DNA from: an uncultured Lachnospiraceae bacterium | Lineage (GTDB): Bacteria > Bacillota > Clostridia > Lachnospirales > Lachnospiraceae | DNA length: 60,874 nucleotides | Assembly: GCA_910579865.1 (NCBI GenBank) | Contig: CAJTXA010000020.1 | Coordinates: 474-61,347, forward strand | Direction: 5' to 3' | In this document: piece by piece, positions 40,095 through 48,703 of the stretch | Position numbering within the stretch: position 1 is the stretch's first letter | How the letters are laid out: each line of letters opens with the position of its first letter | Program-made: the position numbers and the translations under genes | Notes under the pieces: generated by a model | The model's input: only the letters and a program-made list of their open reading frames with translations | Databases searched by the model: none | What the model was told of the DNA's origin: nothing

Positions 40095-41333
40095 ATGAGA
40101 AAAGATGAATTAATTATTGAAATTGATGGAAATCCTCTTGGGTTTAATCCGTTAAACTGTTCTGATTATAATGGTTTTTTTCTATCACAGTTTTTATTTT
40201 TTAATTTAAAAGATGGTGTAAATTGTGATATAGTTACTGATGACTATATTACATATAATATAATTTTGTATGAGTATTTGGTTAGTAAAGGCATTAATAG
40301 TGTTCATTATGTTAATACAATTATATATTACTATAATGGAAAGGGATATTATAAATGTTTTGCTCCGTTTATTCGTAAAGTGAAAGGAATTCCATGTATA
40401 GAAATAGTAAATAGACAAGCTTTTAGGATAGTACTTTGGTTTCCTTTTAAGGAATTCAAAAAGATATTACAAAGTAGGTATATTATTCCAAGTACAGAAA
40501 AATGTTTTCCAGTGAATTGTGGGTATTATAAATTAATAGAAGTAAATAATAATTGCATAAAATTAGAAAGTAGAGAGGATTATTTTAAATGGTCTCAAAT
40601 TAAATTAGTAAATAATACAAATCCTATTGTTACAAAATATTTGTATGAGAATAATAAAGTGGATATAACATGCCATTCTAATTTTTCTCCGATATTAGAA
40701 TCTTTAATAAAAGCTAATAAAGTAACTAATAAAGGTAGTTTATTATTGTATATATATATAAAAGATACTGTATTAGCGGATATATTTCATTTGAATAAAA
40801 AATATATATTAGAGAATATTAAAATTAATTTCGGACAATATTTAGATATAATTGATTCTTTTTTTATAGATGAAGAATTTTATTCTGATGTAATAATAAA
40901 ACCTTTTATAAAAACAAAGAATAAAAAGTATAAAATTTTATACTCAAATTATTTTCCAAATAAGGAAATTGCAAATATATGTAAAGAATTTTATTTGGAA
41001 AGAGGTATAGAGGTTGAATTAGTAGAGGTGCAAACATTAGAACAATATTTTCCTATTAGAAAAATATTTGATATGTATATAGGAGTTGCATATGCAAAAT
41101 TTAATGATTATATATGTTATTGTTTAGAGTATGCATTAAAATTGAACATAGAAGATAAAAAAAAATTTGTGAGAGCTTTAGTTGAAAGAAACTTTTTTAA
41201 TTTACATAAATTATTAGAAAATGTAAATGGTTATATACCATTAGCACTTTTAAAGAATTCTTATTATATAAATGACAAAGCAAAAGATATAAAAGTATCT
41301 CAATTTGGAGAAATTTCTTTTTATGAGAGTTGA
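40095..41333 (+). CDS. cytoplasmic family-5 solute-binding-like protein
   Basis: 412 residues. The start (ELIIEIDGNPLGFNPLNCSD, then FFLSQFLFFNLKDG) and the end (GYIPLALLKNSYYINDKAKD, then GEISFYE) resemble peptide-binding proteins of ABC importers (SBP family 5, OppA/YejA type). The signal peptide and lipobox are absent: the frame is closed by a TAA five codons before the ATG. No membrane segment. No clear ribosome site is seen before ATG 40095, which is unusual. First gene of a tight operon with two PLP enzymes. A cytoplasmic peptide-binding protein here could hold the precursor or sequester product as immunity. The family call rests on both ends only. Confidence 0.5.
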   Translation: MRKDELIIEIDGNPLGFNPLNCSDYNGFFLSQFLFFNLKDGVNCDIVTDDYITYNIILYEYLVSKGINSVHYVNTIIYYYNGKGYYKCFAPFIRKVKGIPCIEIVNRQAFRIVLWFPFKEFKKILQSRYIIPSTEKCFPVNCGYYKLIEVNNNCIKLESREDYFKWSQIKLVNNTNPIVTKYLYENNKVDITCHSNFSPILESLIKANKVTNKGSLLLYIYIKDTVLADIFHLNKKYILENIKINFGQYLDIIDSFFIDEEFYSDVIIKPFIKTKNKKYKILYSNYFPNKEIANICKEFYLERGIEVELVEVQTLEQYFPIRKIFDMYIGVAYAKFNDYICYCLEYALKLNIEDKKKFVRALVERNFFNLHKLLENVNGYIPLALLKNSYYINDKAKDIKVSQFGEISFYES

Positions 41334-41341
41334 TAAAAGTT

Positions 41342-42436
41342 ATGAGTGAATTTTTACAGAGATTAATTAATGAAAATGAAAATGCTATATGTTATAATTT
41401 AGATATATTAGAAAAATTTGTAAAAAAGGTTTATAGAGATTTTTCTTCTATTAATAATATAAAAATTTTATATGCACTTAAAGCTAATGTAGATTTAAAT
41501 ATACTTAATACACTTGCAAAATTGGATATAGGAGCAGATTGTGCAAGTAGAGAGGAAGTTATGTTATCTATTAAATCTAGATTTAAATATATTAGTGCTA
41601 CAGGACCAAGTTTTGATAAAAATGATATAAAAAATTATTTAGAGAATGATATTCATTTTGATTTTGATAATTATTCACAGCTATTTGCAGTTAAGGAAGA
41701 GTTATACGGAAGAATGATTGGTATTAGAGGAAATTTAAAAGGTTATTGTAGTCGATTTGGAATAGATTTTACTTCTAAAGAATTTGTGAATTTTATTAAA
41801 GATTATAATATTAAAATTCAAAATATACATTATCATTATGGAAACAAAGATAAATATAATTTAAAGATATTATGTTATGATATTATAGAATCAATAAAAA
41901 AATTTAATATATTATCAAATATTTCATCTATAAATATAGGAGGAGGAATAGAACTATTTTATAAGCAAAAACAAGAAAGTAGCATAGTTGAAATTTTGAT
42001 AGAGTTTAAAAAGGAAGTAGAAAGATTACTTGACAGAGAAATTATTTTAATATTAGAACCAGGTAGCTTATTTACACTTCCAGTAGGGTATTTAAAAACA
42101 AAAGTTAAATATATAATAAAGCAAACTAAAACTGCTATTTTAGATATATCTTCTTTTAATTTTTCCTCATGGAATAAAATATATCCAATTTGTCATAATT
42201 ACGAATTTATTAAAGGAGTTAAAAATAGTAGTTTCAAATATAAAGTTGTTGGGAATACATGTTTTGAAGAAGATATTTTTGGAGAATTTTATTTTTTGCA
42301 TGAATTAAAAGAAGGAGATAATATTATTCTTTTTCCTATAGGTGCATATAATTTTTGTTTGTTAAGAAATTTACATTCTATGAAGACTCCAGGTATAATA
42401 TATTTTGAAAATGGGAAATTAGTTTATGGAAGATGA
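41342..42436 (+). CDS. fold-III PLP-dependent decarboxylase (DAP/ornithine decarboxylase-like)
   Basis: Alanine-racemase-fold decarboxylase, 364 residues from ATG 41342 (a TTG at 41330 overlapping the previous stop is possible). PLP Lys47 in YALKAN, HYHYG, the glycine-rich phosphate loop NIGGGIE, the EPG motif (ILEPGSL), CFEED in the position of the active-site Cys-x3-Asp, and a C-terminal GAYNF tyrosine. It is shorter than diaminopimelate decarboxylase (about 420) and resembles the decarboxylase part of microcin C protein MccE, which decarboxylates an aminocarboxypropyl group. Eight bases after gene 40095 and overlapping the next gene by 11. Confidence 0.8.
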   Translation: MSEFLQRLINENENAICYNLDILEKFVKKVYRDFSSINNIKILYALKANVDLNILNTLAKLDIGADCASREEVMLSIKSRFKYISATGPSFDKNDIKNYLENDIHFDFDNYSQLFAVKEELYGRMIGIRGNLKGYCSRFGIDFTSKEFVNFIKDYNIKIQNIHYHYGNKDKYNLKILCYDIIESIKKFNILSNISSINIGGGIELFYKQKQESSIVEILIEFKKEVERLLDREIILILEPGSLFTLPVGYLKTKVKYIIKQTKTAILDISSFNFSSWNKIYPICHNYEFIKGVKNSSFKYKVVGNTCFEEDIFGEFYFLHELKEGDNIILFPIGAYNFCLLRNLHSMKTPGIIYFENGKLVYGR

Positions 42437-43730
42437 AATTTTAAAAAATGCAAGATTAGAACTAGAAGAGTTAAAACAAATTTCTTCCTATTTTAAATTA
42501 GATAACTTTGCATTATATATGAAGATTAAGAGAACTGAATTGTTAATACAATGCGGAAATATAAAAAATATTGATCAAGAACTAAGAAAATTAGAAAAAA
42601 ATATAAGAAAAGAAATTTTTAAAACAAATATCTCTGAAAAATATAAATCTCCTAATAAAAAAGAAATATGGAAAAAATCTACAAAATTTGAATATGAAAG
42701 AGCATTATATCCAACTTTACTAGAAAAAAAAATAAAAGATTCTATCTTATTTTCTCCTCAAATATTAGTAGTTTTTCATAGTTGTATGTCAGCAATAGAT
42801 GCTATTTTAAAAGTAATACTGGCTCTATTTACAAAGAAAGATAAAATATATATTATATCTTTAGCTTATTATTTTGAAACTATATCATTATTTAAAATTT
42901 TTTATAATATAAAGGGAATTAAATTAGATATTTTAGATAAAATATTAGATTTTTATAATTTATTGGAAAATAATAGTGTTGCAGATGTTTTTTTTGTTGA
43001 AGGTATGGATGTAAATCTTAAAGAGGATAGTTTAGATGTAAAATATATTAATAGTATAATTCGTAAAAGAAAATCAAATAAACCTGTGATAATTATTATT
43101 GATACTACCCTTATAAATTCAAACTTTAATGTACATGAAATTTTTTATAAGTTAAATATTAATCTTATTATTTTTGTTGTAAGATCAGGATTGAAATTAG
43201 AACAGCAAGGTCTTGAACTTGCAAATATAGGAATAGTTGAAATATATACCAATGATAGTAAGCTTCCTTTAGAAAAGATAAAGAATATTTTAATTACTGC
43301 TAGAACCTTGTGTGGAACTTCAATTTCACACACAGAAGAGAAGATGTTATTATCTGATTTATTTTTTTGTTCTAAAACATTAGATTATATATCCAAGATT
43401 GAAAAAAATGCAGAAAGAATTTATACTGCTATAAGAGATACAAAAAGGAAAGAATTAAATTTGGTTTGTTATAAAGAACATGCACCTTTTCTTCTTTTAT
43501 ATCTTATAGAAAGTAATTTAGAAAGTTGTATTAATTTTATTTCTCGACTTCGTAAATATCTTAATAGTAGAAAAACAGATGTTAATATAGGTACAAGTTT
43601 TGGTTTTAGGCATTTAAGAATAGAAATTATTAAACATGTTTCTTATAATTGCATAATTAGAATTTCTCCTGGAGTTTATTGGGGAAATGATTGCAAATAT
43701 TTAGTAGATTTTCTAAATTTATGTGAATAA
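42426..43730 (+). CDS. fold-I PLP enzyme, Cys/Met-metabolism (gamma-synthase) type
   Basis: 434 residues. An N-terminal helical extension of about 100 residues precedes a fold-I aminotransferase-like core: FHSCMSAIDAILKV (PLP phosphate loop), Tyr148/149, IIDTTLINSNF with Asp226 for the pyridine nitrogen, and Lys257 in RSGLKLEQQG as Schiff-base lysine. The C-terminal TSFGFRHLRIEI fits the substrate-carboxylate Arg region. Closest in pattern to cystathionine gamma-synthase/lyase relatives, although divergent. Such enzymes replace the gamma-substituent of activated homoserine, so it could transfer an aminocarboxypropyl group for the decarboxylase before it. Overlaps that gene by 11 bases. Confidence 0.65.
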   Translation: MEDEILKNARLELEELKQISSYFKLDNFALYMKIKRTELLIQCGNIKNIDQELRKLEKNIRKEIFKTNISEKYKSPNKKEIWKKSTKFEYERALYPTLLEKKIKDSILFSPQILVVFHSCMSAIDAILKVILALFTKKDKIYIISLAYYFETISLFKIFYNIKGIKLDILDKILDFYNLLENNSVADVFFVEGMDVNLKEDSLDVKYINSIIRKRKSNKPVIIIIDTTLINSNFNVHEIFYKLNINLIIFVVRSGLKLEQQGLELANIGIVEIYTNDSKLPLEKIKNILITARTLCGTSISHTEEKMLLSDLFFCSKTLDYISKIEKNAERIYTAIRDTKRKELNLVCYKEHAPFLLLYLIESNLESCINFISRLRKYLNSRKTDVNIGTSFGFRHLRIEIIKHVSYNCIIRISPGVYWGNDCKYLVDFLNLCE

Positions 43731-43744
43731 ATTTTAAGCAGTTA

Positions 43745-44375
43745 TTATTGTCTGTATAATGGGGTTAAAATCCTTGCCTTAAGGTGAAACCTTTCGGTCA
43801 ACCCCATAGCTTCAAGTTTAGAAAAAAGGAAAATAGAGAAATTAAAACTTGAGAAGAATATTATGGAGAATTATAGAAAATCGTCACATCGCACATATTA
43901 TATAGAGTACCATTTGGTATGGATAACGAAATATTGAAAGCTGGTGATAACTGGTCAGATTGCTATACGGACAAGGGAGCTTGTTCGTATGATTTGCCAG
44001 AGTAATGAAGTAGAGATATTGGCAGGTCATGTGGACAGTAGTCAGATTTACTTGTTGGTATCAGTGCTACTCCATCTGTTAGTAAGTAAGTAAGTACAGT
44101 ATATAAAAGGAAACACATCAAGAAAATTGCAGATGAAATATAAGGAATTGAACAAATAATTCTGGGAATAACATTTGTGAGTAAGAGGATACTTTGTGGT
44201 AAACAGTGGAAATGTAACAGAGGTCAAAGAGTGTATTCAGAATCAAGACATACATGAGAAGAGTAAATCAGGTAATTTTAAAAAGTAAAAGGAAAAAGAT
44301 AACATTTGGTGTGTGCACTTTAGGCTGCTTTAGCAATAAACCAAACTTACCAGCTTTAGCCGATAGTGATTCAGT
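43745..44375 (+). mobile_element. decayed IS605 copy 3 (plus)
   Basis: Left-end hairpin (ATGGGGTT at about 43758, AACCCCAT at about 43799), a decayed tnpA, and the right end (ACTTTAGGCTGCTTTAGC at about 44317, ending about at GATTCAGTTAAA). The element lies between the PLP operon and the acetyltransferase gene, so it has split what was probably one cluster. Confidence 0.75.
43863..44287 (+). pseudogene. tnpA: IS605 tnpA copy 3 with stops and lost HUH motif
   Basis: Reads MENYRKSSHRTYYIEYHLVW, an early in-frame stop, then TRELVRMICQSNEVEILAGH; the HUH motif is SSQIYLL where the intact copy has SDHIHLL, and further stops and frameshifts follow. Not functional. Confidence 0.85.
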
Positions 44376-44395
44376 TAAAATCAGAAAGGAAAATT

Positions 44396-45226
44396 ATGAA
44401 ATATTTAGAAAAAATATTAGATAAGAATCAAAAGCCATTTTATAGAAAAGATTTAGAAATATTACTAGAAAAGCTAGAAGTAAAACCTGGTGATATAATT
44501 ATGTTACATACTTCTCTTAAATCATTTGGATATATTGTTGGGGGGGAAGAAACTATTATTCAAACAATATTAGAAAAAATTGGTTTGGAAGGGACATTAG
44601 TAATGCCATCACAATCAGTAGACATTATTAGTCCTGAATATTGGCAATATCCAGAAGTACCTGCTATATGGTTTGAGGATATAAAAGAAACAATATTACC
44701 ATATGAAAAAGAGAAAACTCCTGTATATTTTGTATTGGGAAGGGTAGCAACTTATTTTTCAAGATATCCTAAAGTTTATAGAAGTGATCATCCACTCTAT
44801 TCTTTTTGTGCATATGGAAGAGAAGCAGATAAAATAACAAGAAATCATAAATTAGATTATGGATTAGGAAAAGATTCTCCTCTACAAAAAATGTACGATT
44901 TAAATGCAAAAATAGTAATGCTTGGAACGACTTTTGAAACAAATACAGCTCTTCATTTAGCGGAATATTCTTTAGGAAGACCAGATTTAATAGAATCAGC
45001 ACCACTTTTAATAAATAATGAAAAAAAATGGGTAAATTTTAAAAACATTGATTTAGATATATATGATGATTTTTTAGAAATTCAGGAAGCATTTTTTCAC
45101 GAAAATAGAGAAAAAATAAGGTTTGAGGATTTACCATGTGGTAAAGCATATTGCTTTTCTATGAGGGATTGTGTTGATTTTACTAAAGAATATTATAAAA
45201 AAAAGCAAAGTATGGAAATAATATGA
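44396..45226 (+). CDS. AAC(3)-family N-acetyltransferase
   Basis: Acetyl-CoA-dependent N-acetyltransferase of the antibiotic_NAT (AAC(3)) fold, 276 residues from ATG 44396, which follows AGAAAGGA; an upstream GTG at 44366 lies in IS605 sequence and is rejected. Family blocks: IIMLHTSLKSFGYIVGGEET, GTLVMPSQS, RSDHPLYSFCAYG, GKDSPLQKMYDLNAKIVMLG and THTALHLAE-type NTALHLAEYSLG. Family members acetylate amino groups of aminoglycosides or other small molecules. In this island it may be self-immunity, acetylating the toxic aminoacyl product as the MccE GNAT domain does in microcin C; that role is inference. Promoter probably lost or replaced by IS605. Confidence 0.88.
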   Translation: MKYLEKILDKNQKPFYRKDLEILLEKLEVKPGDIIMLHTSLKSFGYIVGGEETIIQTILEKIGLEGTLVMPSQSVDIISPEYWQYPEVPAIWFEDIKETILPYEKEKTPVYFVLGRVATYFSRYPKVYRSDHPLYSFCAYGREADKITRNHKLDYGLGKDSPLQKMYDLNAKIVMLGTTFETNTALHLAEYSLGRPDLIESAPLLINNEKKWVNFKNIDLDIYDDFLEIQEAFFHENREKIRFEDLPCGKAYCFSMRDCVDFTKEYYKKKQSMEII

Positions 45227-45270
45227 TATAAAAAGCAAATTATGATAATTGTATATAATGTATAATGATG

Positions 45271-46974
45271 TTGGGGCAAAACCGTAAATAAAGTTGACCC
45301 TATCCCTATAGTACCTTGAAAAATTCATATTTTGTAGTATATCGCTGAACTTTTGGGATATATGCTGAGTATTTTCTGTTTTGTTTTATGCAAGTACCAG
45401 ATTTTGAGTATAATTTCCCAGATCTTTCATATTAGTGAAAAGTTTTCGAAAATTTAATGTTACTATTCTCGTTGTTTCCTACGAGGTATCTTTTTCAAAT
45501 AGTAATTTTTGCGTATATTTGATGGAACTGTCTCCACTTCATTATGAAGCTTTACGTAATTTTTAAATTCTTCATTGCTTATGTTTCGTTGGATTTTCGG
45601 ACGTTCTTGTGTCATTTTGGATGTTACTATTTTTGTAACCTGTTTAAAAATCTTCGGCCTGCATTGTTCCTATGAACAGTTGGCACATTGTTCATGTAGA
45701 AAGGAAACAGCATACTGATTGTTCTGTTTCATATAAGAACAGTTTTTTGGTGTATGGCTGATTGGACATCGAAGGATTTTTGTTCCCCCTTCGTTGGATT
45801 CAAAATCAGCAAGGATATCTGAGGCTGTTTTCCGTTTTTATTAGCTACAAACTGTGCATCTTTTGTTCTTCTATATGTCCTGTCTATCTGCCCAAGGCGC
45901 TCCTGAATAAATAGGCTGTTACTATGGTTGCTTTGCTTATACTGATACTCTGTTGCAATTGAACCATTAGTTCCAACAAATTCTTCAAGATTGGCAACAT
46001 ATCTTCGATACTTTTTTCCTGTTTTGCTTTGGAATGTGGCTTTTGGCTCGGAAGGGTTCTGCGGCATAAATGATTTTATGCCATCATCTTCTTTTGTGTG
46101 GAGTCTGTGCTTTTCGCTCTTCACAATGGTCTGTTCTGACAGACATCTGACAAACAAGTCATACTCCGTTGAACCATTGTAATCCATTTTGCACAGGGAA
46201 AGCAGTTTGTCTACATCCACTAAAAGCTGATTCATACATTCATCTGCATTGGTACTTCGTTGATGATAAATCACCCTGTTAAAATAGTCAGGATAAATAT
46301 AATATTTTAAATCGTCAAGAAGAATGAAACCATTAATCTGATTTACCTGCATTGCTAGTTTTGCGATATAGGTGTATATCAGCTCTATCCGTCTGACTTT
46401 TTCGCTGATTTCTATCTATTTTGCATTGGAAGCACTGAAATCGTTCACATAGTCGTGGTAGGAGCCTTGTTGTGAAGTGTTTCATAGTCATAACATCTCT
46501 TGCGGAAACGGCTTAAGGTCTTGTCGCTCAAAGTCTGTTCTTCAAAATTTGTTGTGTGAAGCGCATATTGAATTCGAAAATCTAGCATAAGGTTTTCAGC
46601 TATCTTATTATCAGAATAATCAAAAAGCTCCTTGATAATGAGTGCACCAATAATCAGATTGATAGGAATAGGTTTGGATGACTTATCATTGTACAATACA
46701 GAAAAACGTTTTTTATCAATGGTAGGAAATATTTTATTGGCAAAGACTTTAGCCCAGGATTTTTCTAGTATTTTTTGTTCTCTGAAAATTAATCTGGAAA
46801 AACTATCTGTAAATGACATTTGCTGATAATCGTTTTCTTTGAATGACGTAGAAGCTACCTTTTTTTCTAAGATATTTCTATTATACAACAAATAAACCAT
46901 TTCGGTTTGTATTTACTGCAAAATATATGAACTTTTTAAGATACTATAATGGGGCTTTTGACTCCAATATCATA
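45271..46974 (-). mobile_element. decayed IS1182-family element
   Basis: Terminal sequences TTGGGGCAAAACC (from 45271, plus) and TTGGAGTCAAAAGCC (reverse of 46974) look like imperfect inverted ends around a broken transposase gene. Boundaries are approximate. Confidence 0.5.
45470..46900 (-). pseudogene. IS1182-family transposase, several frameshifts and stops
   Basis: Starts at 46900 (MVYLLYNRNILEKK) with the DUF772-type N-terminal domain (PIPINLIIGALIIKELFDYS, TLSDKTLSRFRKRC), breaks near 46445-46352, continues with the middle domain to 45729 and ends in degenerate but recognisable KLHNEVETVPSNIRKNYYL near 45500. The intact family protein is 480-570 residues. No working enzyme can be made. 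Confidence 0.85.
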
Positions 46975-47057
46975 TAATTTAAAAATGTATGTTTAAATAA
47001 AAATAAAAAATGATATATTCTTTATAGTTTATTTATAATTTCATTGAAGCGAAAGGA
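46901..47057. other. control region of the MFS gene
   Basis: Contains the IS1182 end and AT-rich sequence up to AAAGGA at 47051. No clear promoter can be singled out in sequence this AT-rich. Confidence 0.35.
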
Positions 47058-48305
47058 ATGAGAAAAATTATGAATACTTTTATAAGAAATAAGGAGTTTA
47101 GATGGATCACATTATCTGATTGGATATCTGTATTTGGGGATTCAGTATTTTATTTGGCATTTATTTCTTTTGCAACAACTTTAGAAAATAGTACATTAGC
47201 TATATCTTTTGTAACATTATCTGAAATGATTCCTGATACTATTTCATTTGTCTTTGGATATATATGTGATAGAACAAAAAAAAAGTATAAAGCAGATATT
47301 AGATGTGCATTTATAAGAGCAATATTATATTTTATAGTAGCTGTTTTTTTTATAATTGGAAAAAACTGGTTTGTATTATTTTGTGTTTTATTTTTAAATC
47401 TATTATCTGACATAATAGGTAATTATTCTGATAATTTAAGATTTCCTGAAATTTATGCCATTGTTCCAAAAGAAGAATATGAATCAAGTACAGGATTTAG
47501 TATGGGGATTTATTATAGTATTAAAATTTGTTCCAAAATGCTTGGAGGTGTTATTTTAATTTTTCTAAATTATAGCTATATAAATTTTGCTTTAATTAAT
47601 GCAGTTACTTTTATATTATGTGGTGTATTACTATTAAGAGTAAAAAAACAAGTAGAAGAGAAGATGTTAGTGTATGAATATAATAATAATAATAATAAAT
47701 CTTCTTTTTTTATAGAATGTAAAAAAATATTAGATAATAAAATGGTTTTAAATATTATAATAGTTTTTATTTTATGCAAATCAATTATTGGTACTCTATT
47801 ACCAATAGGATATATAATTTTAGCTAGTAATGAAGAGATAAGTACTGAAATGTATACTTTAATGATTTCTATTTTAAATATTATTCCTACAATAGGAATA
47901 ATTGTAGGTAATATTCTAAGTGGAATAATATTTAAAAAAATAAAAATTATTTTTTTTATAATTTTCGAGATGCTTATTGTAAGCATTATGATTTTTATAA
48001 TGATATCAGGAATATCTGGGAAACTTTTATTTCCTTTTTATTTATTTACATTTTTATTATATGGTATATTAGCTGTAAAGTTTAATGGATTTTTATTTTC
48101 TAATCATGATTATAATACAATAGGTTTATCTGTAGGGATTACAAACACATTATTAACCTTATGCTCTTCTTTATTTTTAACTTTTATAATGTTTATAACT
48201 AACATATTTAATTACAAGGTAACATTAAAAATGATATTTATTTTTTCAGTTTTTACTTTAATATATATTTTTGTTATGAAAAAACATTATAAAAGTATAT
48301 TATAA
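47058..48305 (+). CDS. MFS exporter
   Basis: Twelve-segment major facilitator transporter, 415 residues (411 if the ATG at 47070 is used; AAAGGA lies 1 or 13 bases upstream, so the start is uncertain). A typical drug/peptide-exporter layout: N-terminal WITLSDWISVFGDSVFYLAF, GYICDRTKKKYKADIR in the first cytoplasmic loop (a variant of the G-x3-D-R motif), a central Asn run (NNNNN), and a second half with the same pattern. Located 398 bases before the ThiF gene, in the same orientation. Microcin C clusters encode such an exporter (MccC), and that is the likely role here. Very AT-rich like the rest of the cluster. Confidence 0.88.
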   Translation: MRKIMNTFIRNKEFRWITLSDWISVFGDSVFYLAFISFATTLENSTLAISFVTLSEMIPDTISFVFGYICDRTKKKYKADIRCAFIRAILYFIVAVFFIIGKNWFVLFCVLFLNLLSDIIGNYSDNLRFPEIYAIVPKEEYESSTGFSMGIYYSIKICSKMLGGVILIFLNYSYINFALINAVTFILCGVLLLRVKKQVEEKMLVYEYNNNNNKSSFFIECKKILDNKMVLNIIIVFILCKSIIGTLLPIGYIILASNEEISTEMYTLMISILNIIPTIGIIVGNILSGIIFKKIKIIFFIIFEMLIVSIMIFIMISGISGKLLFPFYLFTFLLYGILAVKFNGFLFSNHDYNTIGLSVGITNTLLTLCSSLFLTFIMFITNIFNYKVTLKMIFIFSVFTLIYIFVMKKHYKSIL

Positions 48306-48435
48306 GCGATTTTTAGATTTAGGAAAATTAAAGTTAACTAATAGAATTATATACTATTATTAAATAAAGTATATAATAATATTTTTATGAAAATACTTTA
48401 AGATACTATGGAAAAGAACTAAAAGTAGATATAAA

Positions 48436-48488
48436 AAAGTAGTATTTATATAGTTTTTTGAGTTTTATAATTACTTAGATATTTTATT
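48436..48488. repeat. imperfect direct repeat, copy 1
   Basis: Shares a 15-base identical core (48460-48474) and flanking similarity with 48632-48684. The offset is 196 bases. Confidence 0.6.
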
Positions 48489-48570
48489 AGGTAATTGCGA
48501 GATTCATAATTAAAAACTAAGTATTTTACATATAAGTAAGTTCAAATCAATTATTTAAAGACAAAAATTT

Positions 48571-48594
48571 ATGAGAAATGAATATAAAAATTAA
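48571..48594 (+). CDS. candidate microcin C-like heptapeptide precursor (MRNEYKN)
   Basis: ATG AGA AAT GAA TAT AAA AAT TAA encodes MRNEYKN. Known microcin C precursors are mostly heptapeptides ending in Asn and encoded just upstream of mccB: MRTGNAN in E. coli, MKLSYRN in Helicobacter pylori, MHRIMKN in Lactobacillus johnsonii. This frame has the same length, a basic second residue and a C-terminal Asn, and lies 109 bases before the MccB/ThiF-like gene. Weak point: only a poor ribosome site (AAAG about 11 bases upstream), and in AT-rich DNA such short frames arise by chance because AAT is common. Confidence 0.4.
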   Translation: MRNEYKN

Positions 48595-48631
48595 AATTAT
48601 GGTAAGGAAAGTTGCAAAAGAAAGAGTCAAA

Positions 48632-48684
48632 AACCTAGATTTTATACGATTTTCAGAGTTTTATAATTACCTAAAATATTTTAT
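48632..48684. repeat. imperfect direct repeat, copy 2
   Basis: Partner of 48436-48488; ends just before the ribosome site of the ThiF gene. Possibly a duplicated regulatory or attenuator region. Confidence 0.6.
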
Positions 48685-48703
48685 ATGAGAAAGGAATAAC
48701 AAA

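Larger units (their letters stand above)
48306..48703. other. 398-base region upstream of the ThiF gene with heptapeptide ORF and direct repeats
   Basis: Holds the MRNEYKN reading frame (48571-48594) and an imperfect direct repeat of about 50 bases (48436-48488 and 48632-48684) whose core GAGTTTTATAATTAC is identical at 48460-48474 and 48656-48670. No larger gene. A 36-codon frame (48578-48688) overlaps the heptapeptide in another frame and has no ribosome site. Confidence 0.6.

Noticed and set aside
43745..43820. ATGGGGTT...AACCCCAT structure as a riboswitch or terminator
   Set aside because: The same structure precedes the IS605 copy on the minus strand at about 39.6 kb, so it is the IS left end.
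48408..48422. MEKN, a four-codon frame ending in Asn
   Set aside because: Too short to weigh by itself; noted only in relation to the direct repeat.
48578..48688. 36-codon frame upstream of the ThiF gene as precursor peptide
   Set aside because: No ribosome site, overlaps the heptapeptide, does not end in Asn, and its end is part of a direct repeat that is non-coding in the other copy.
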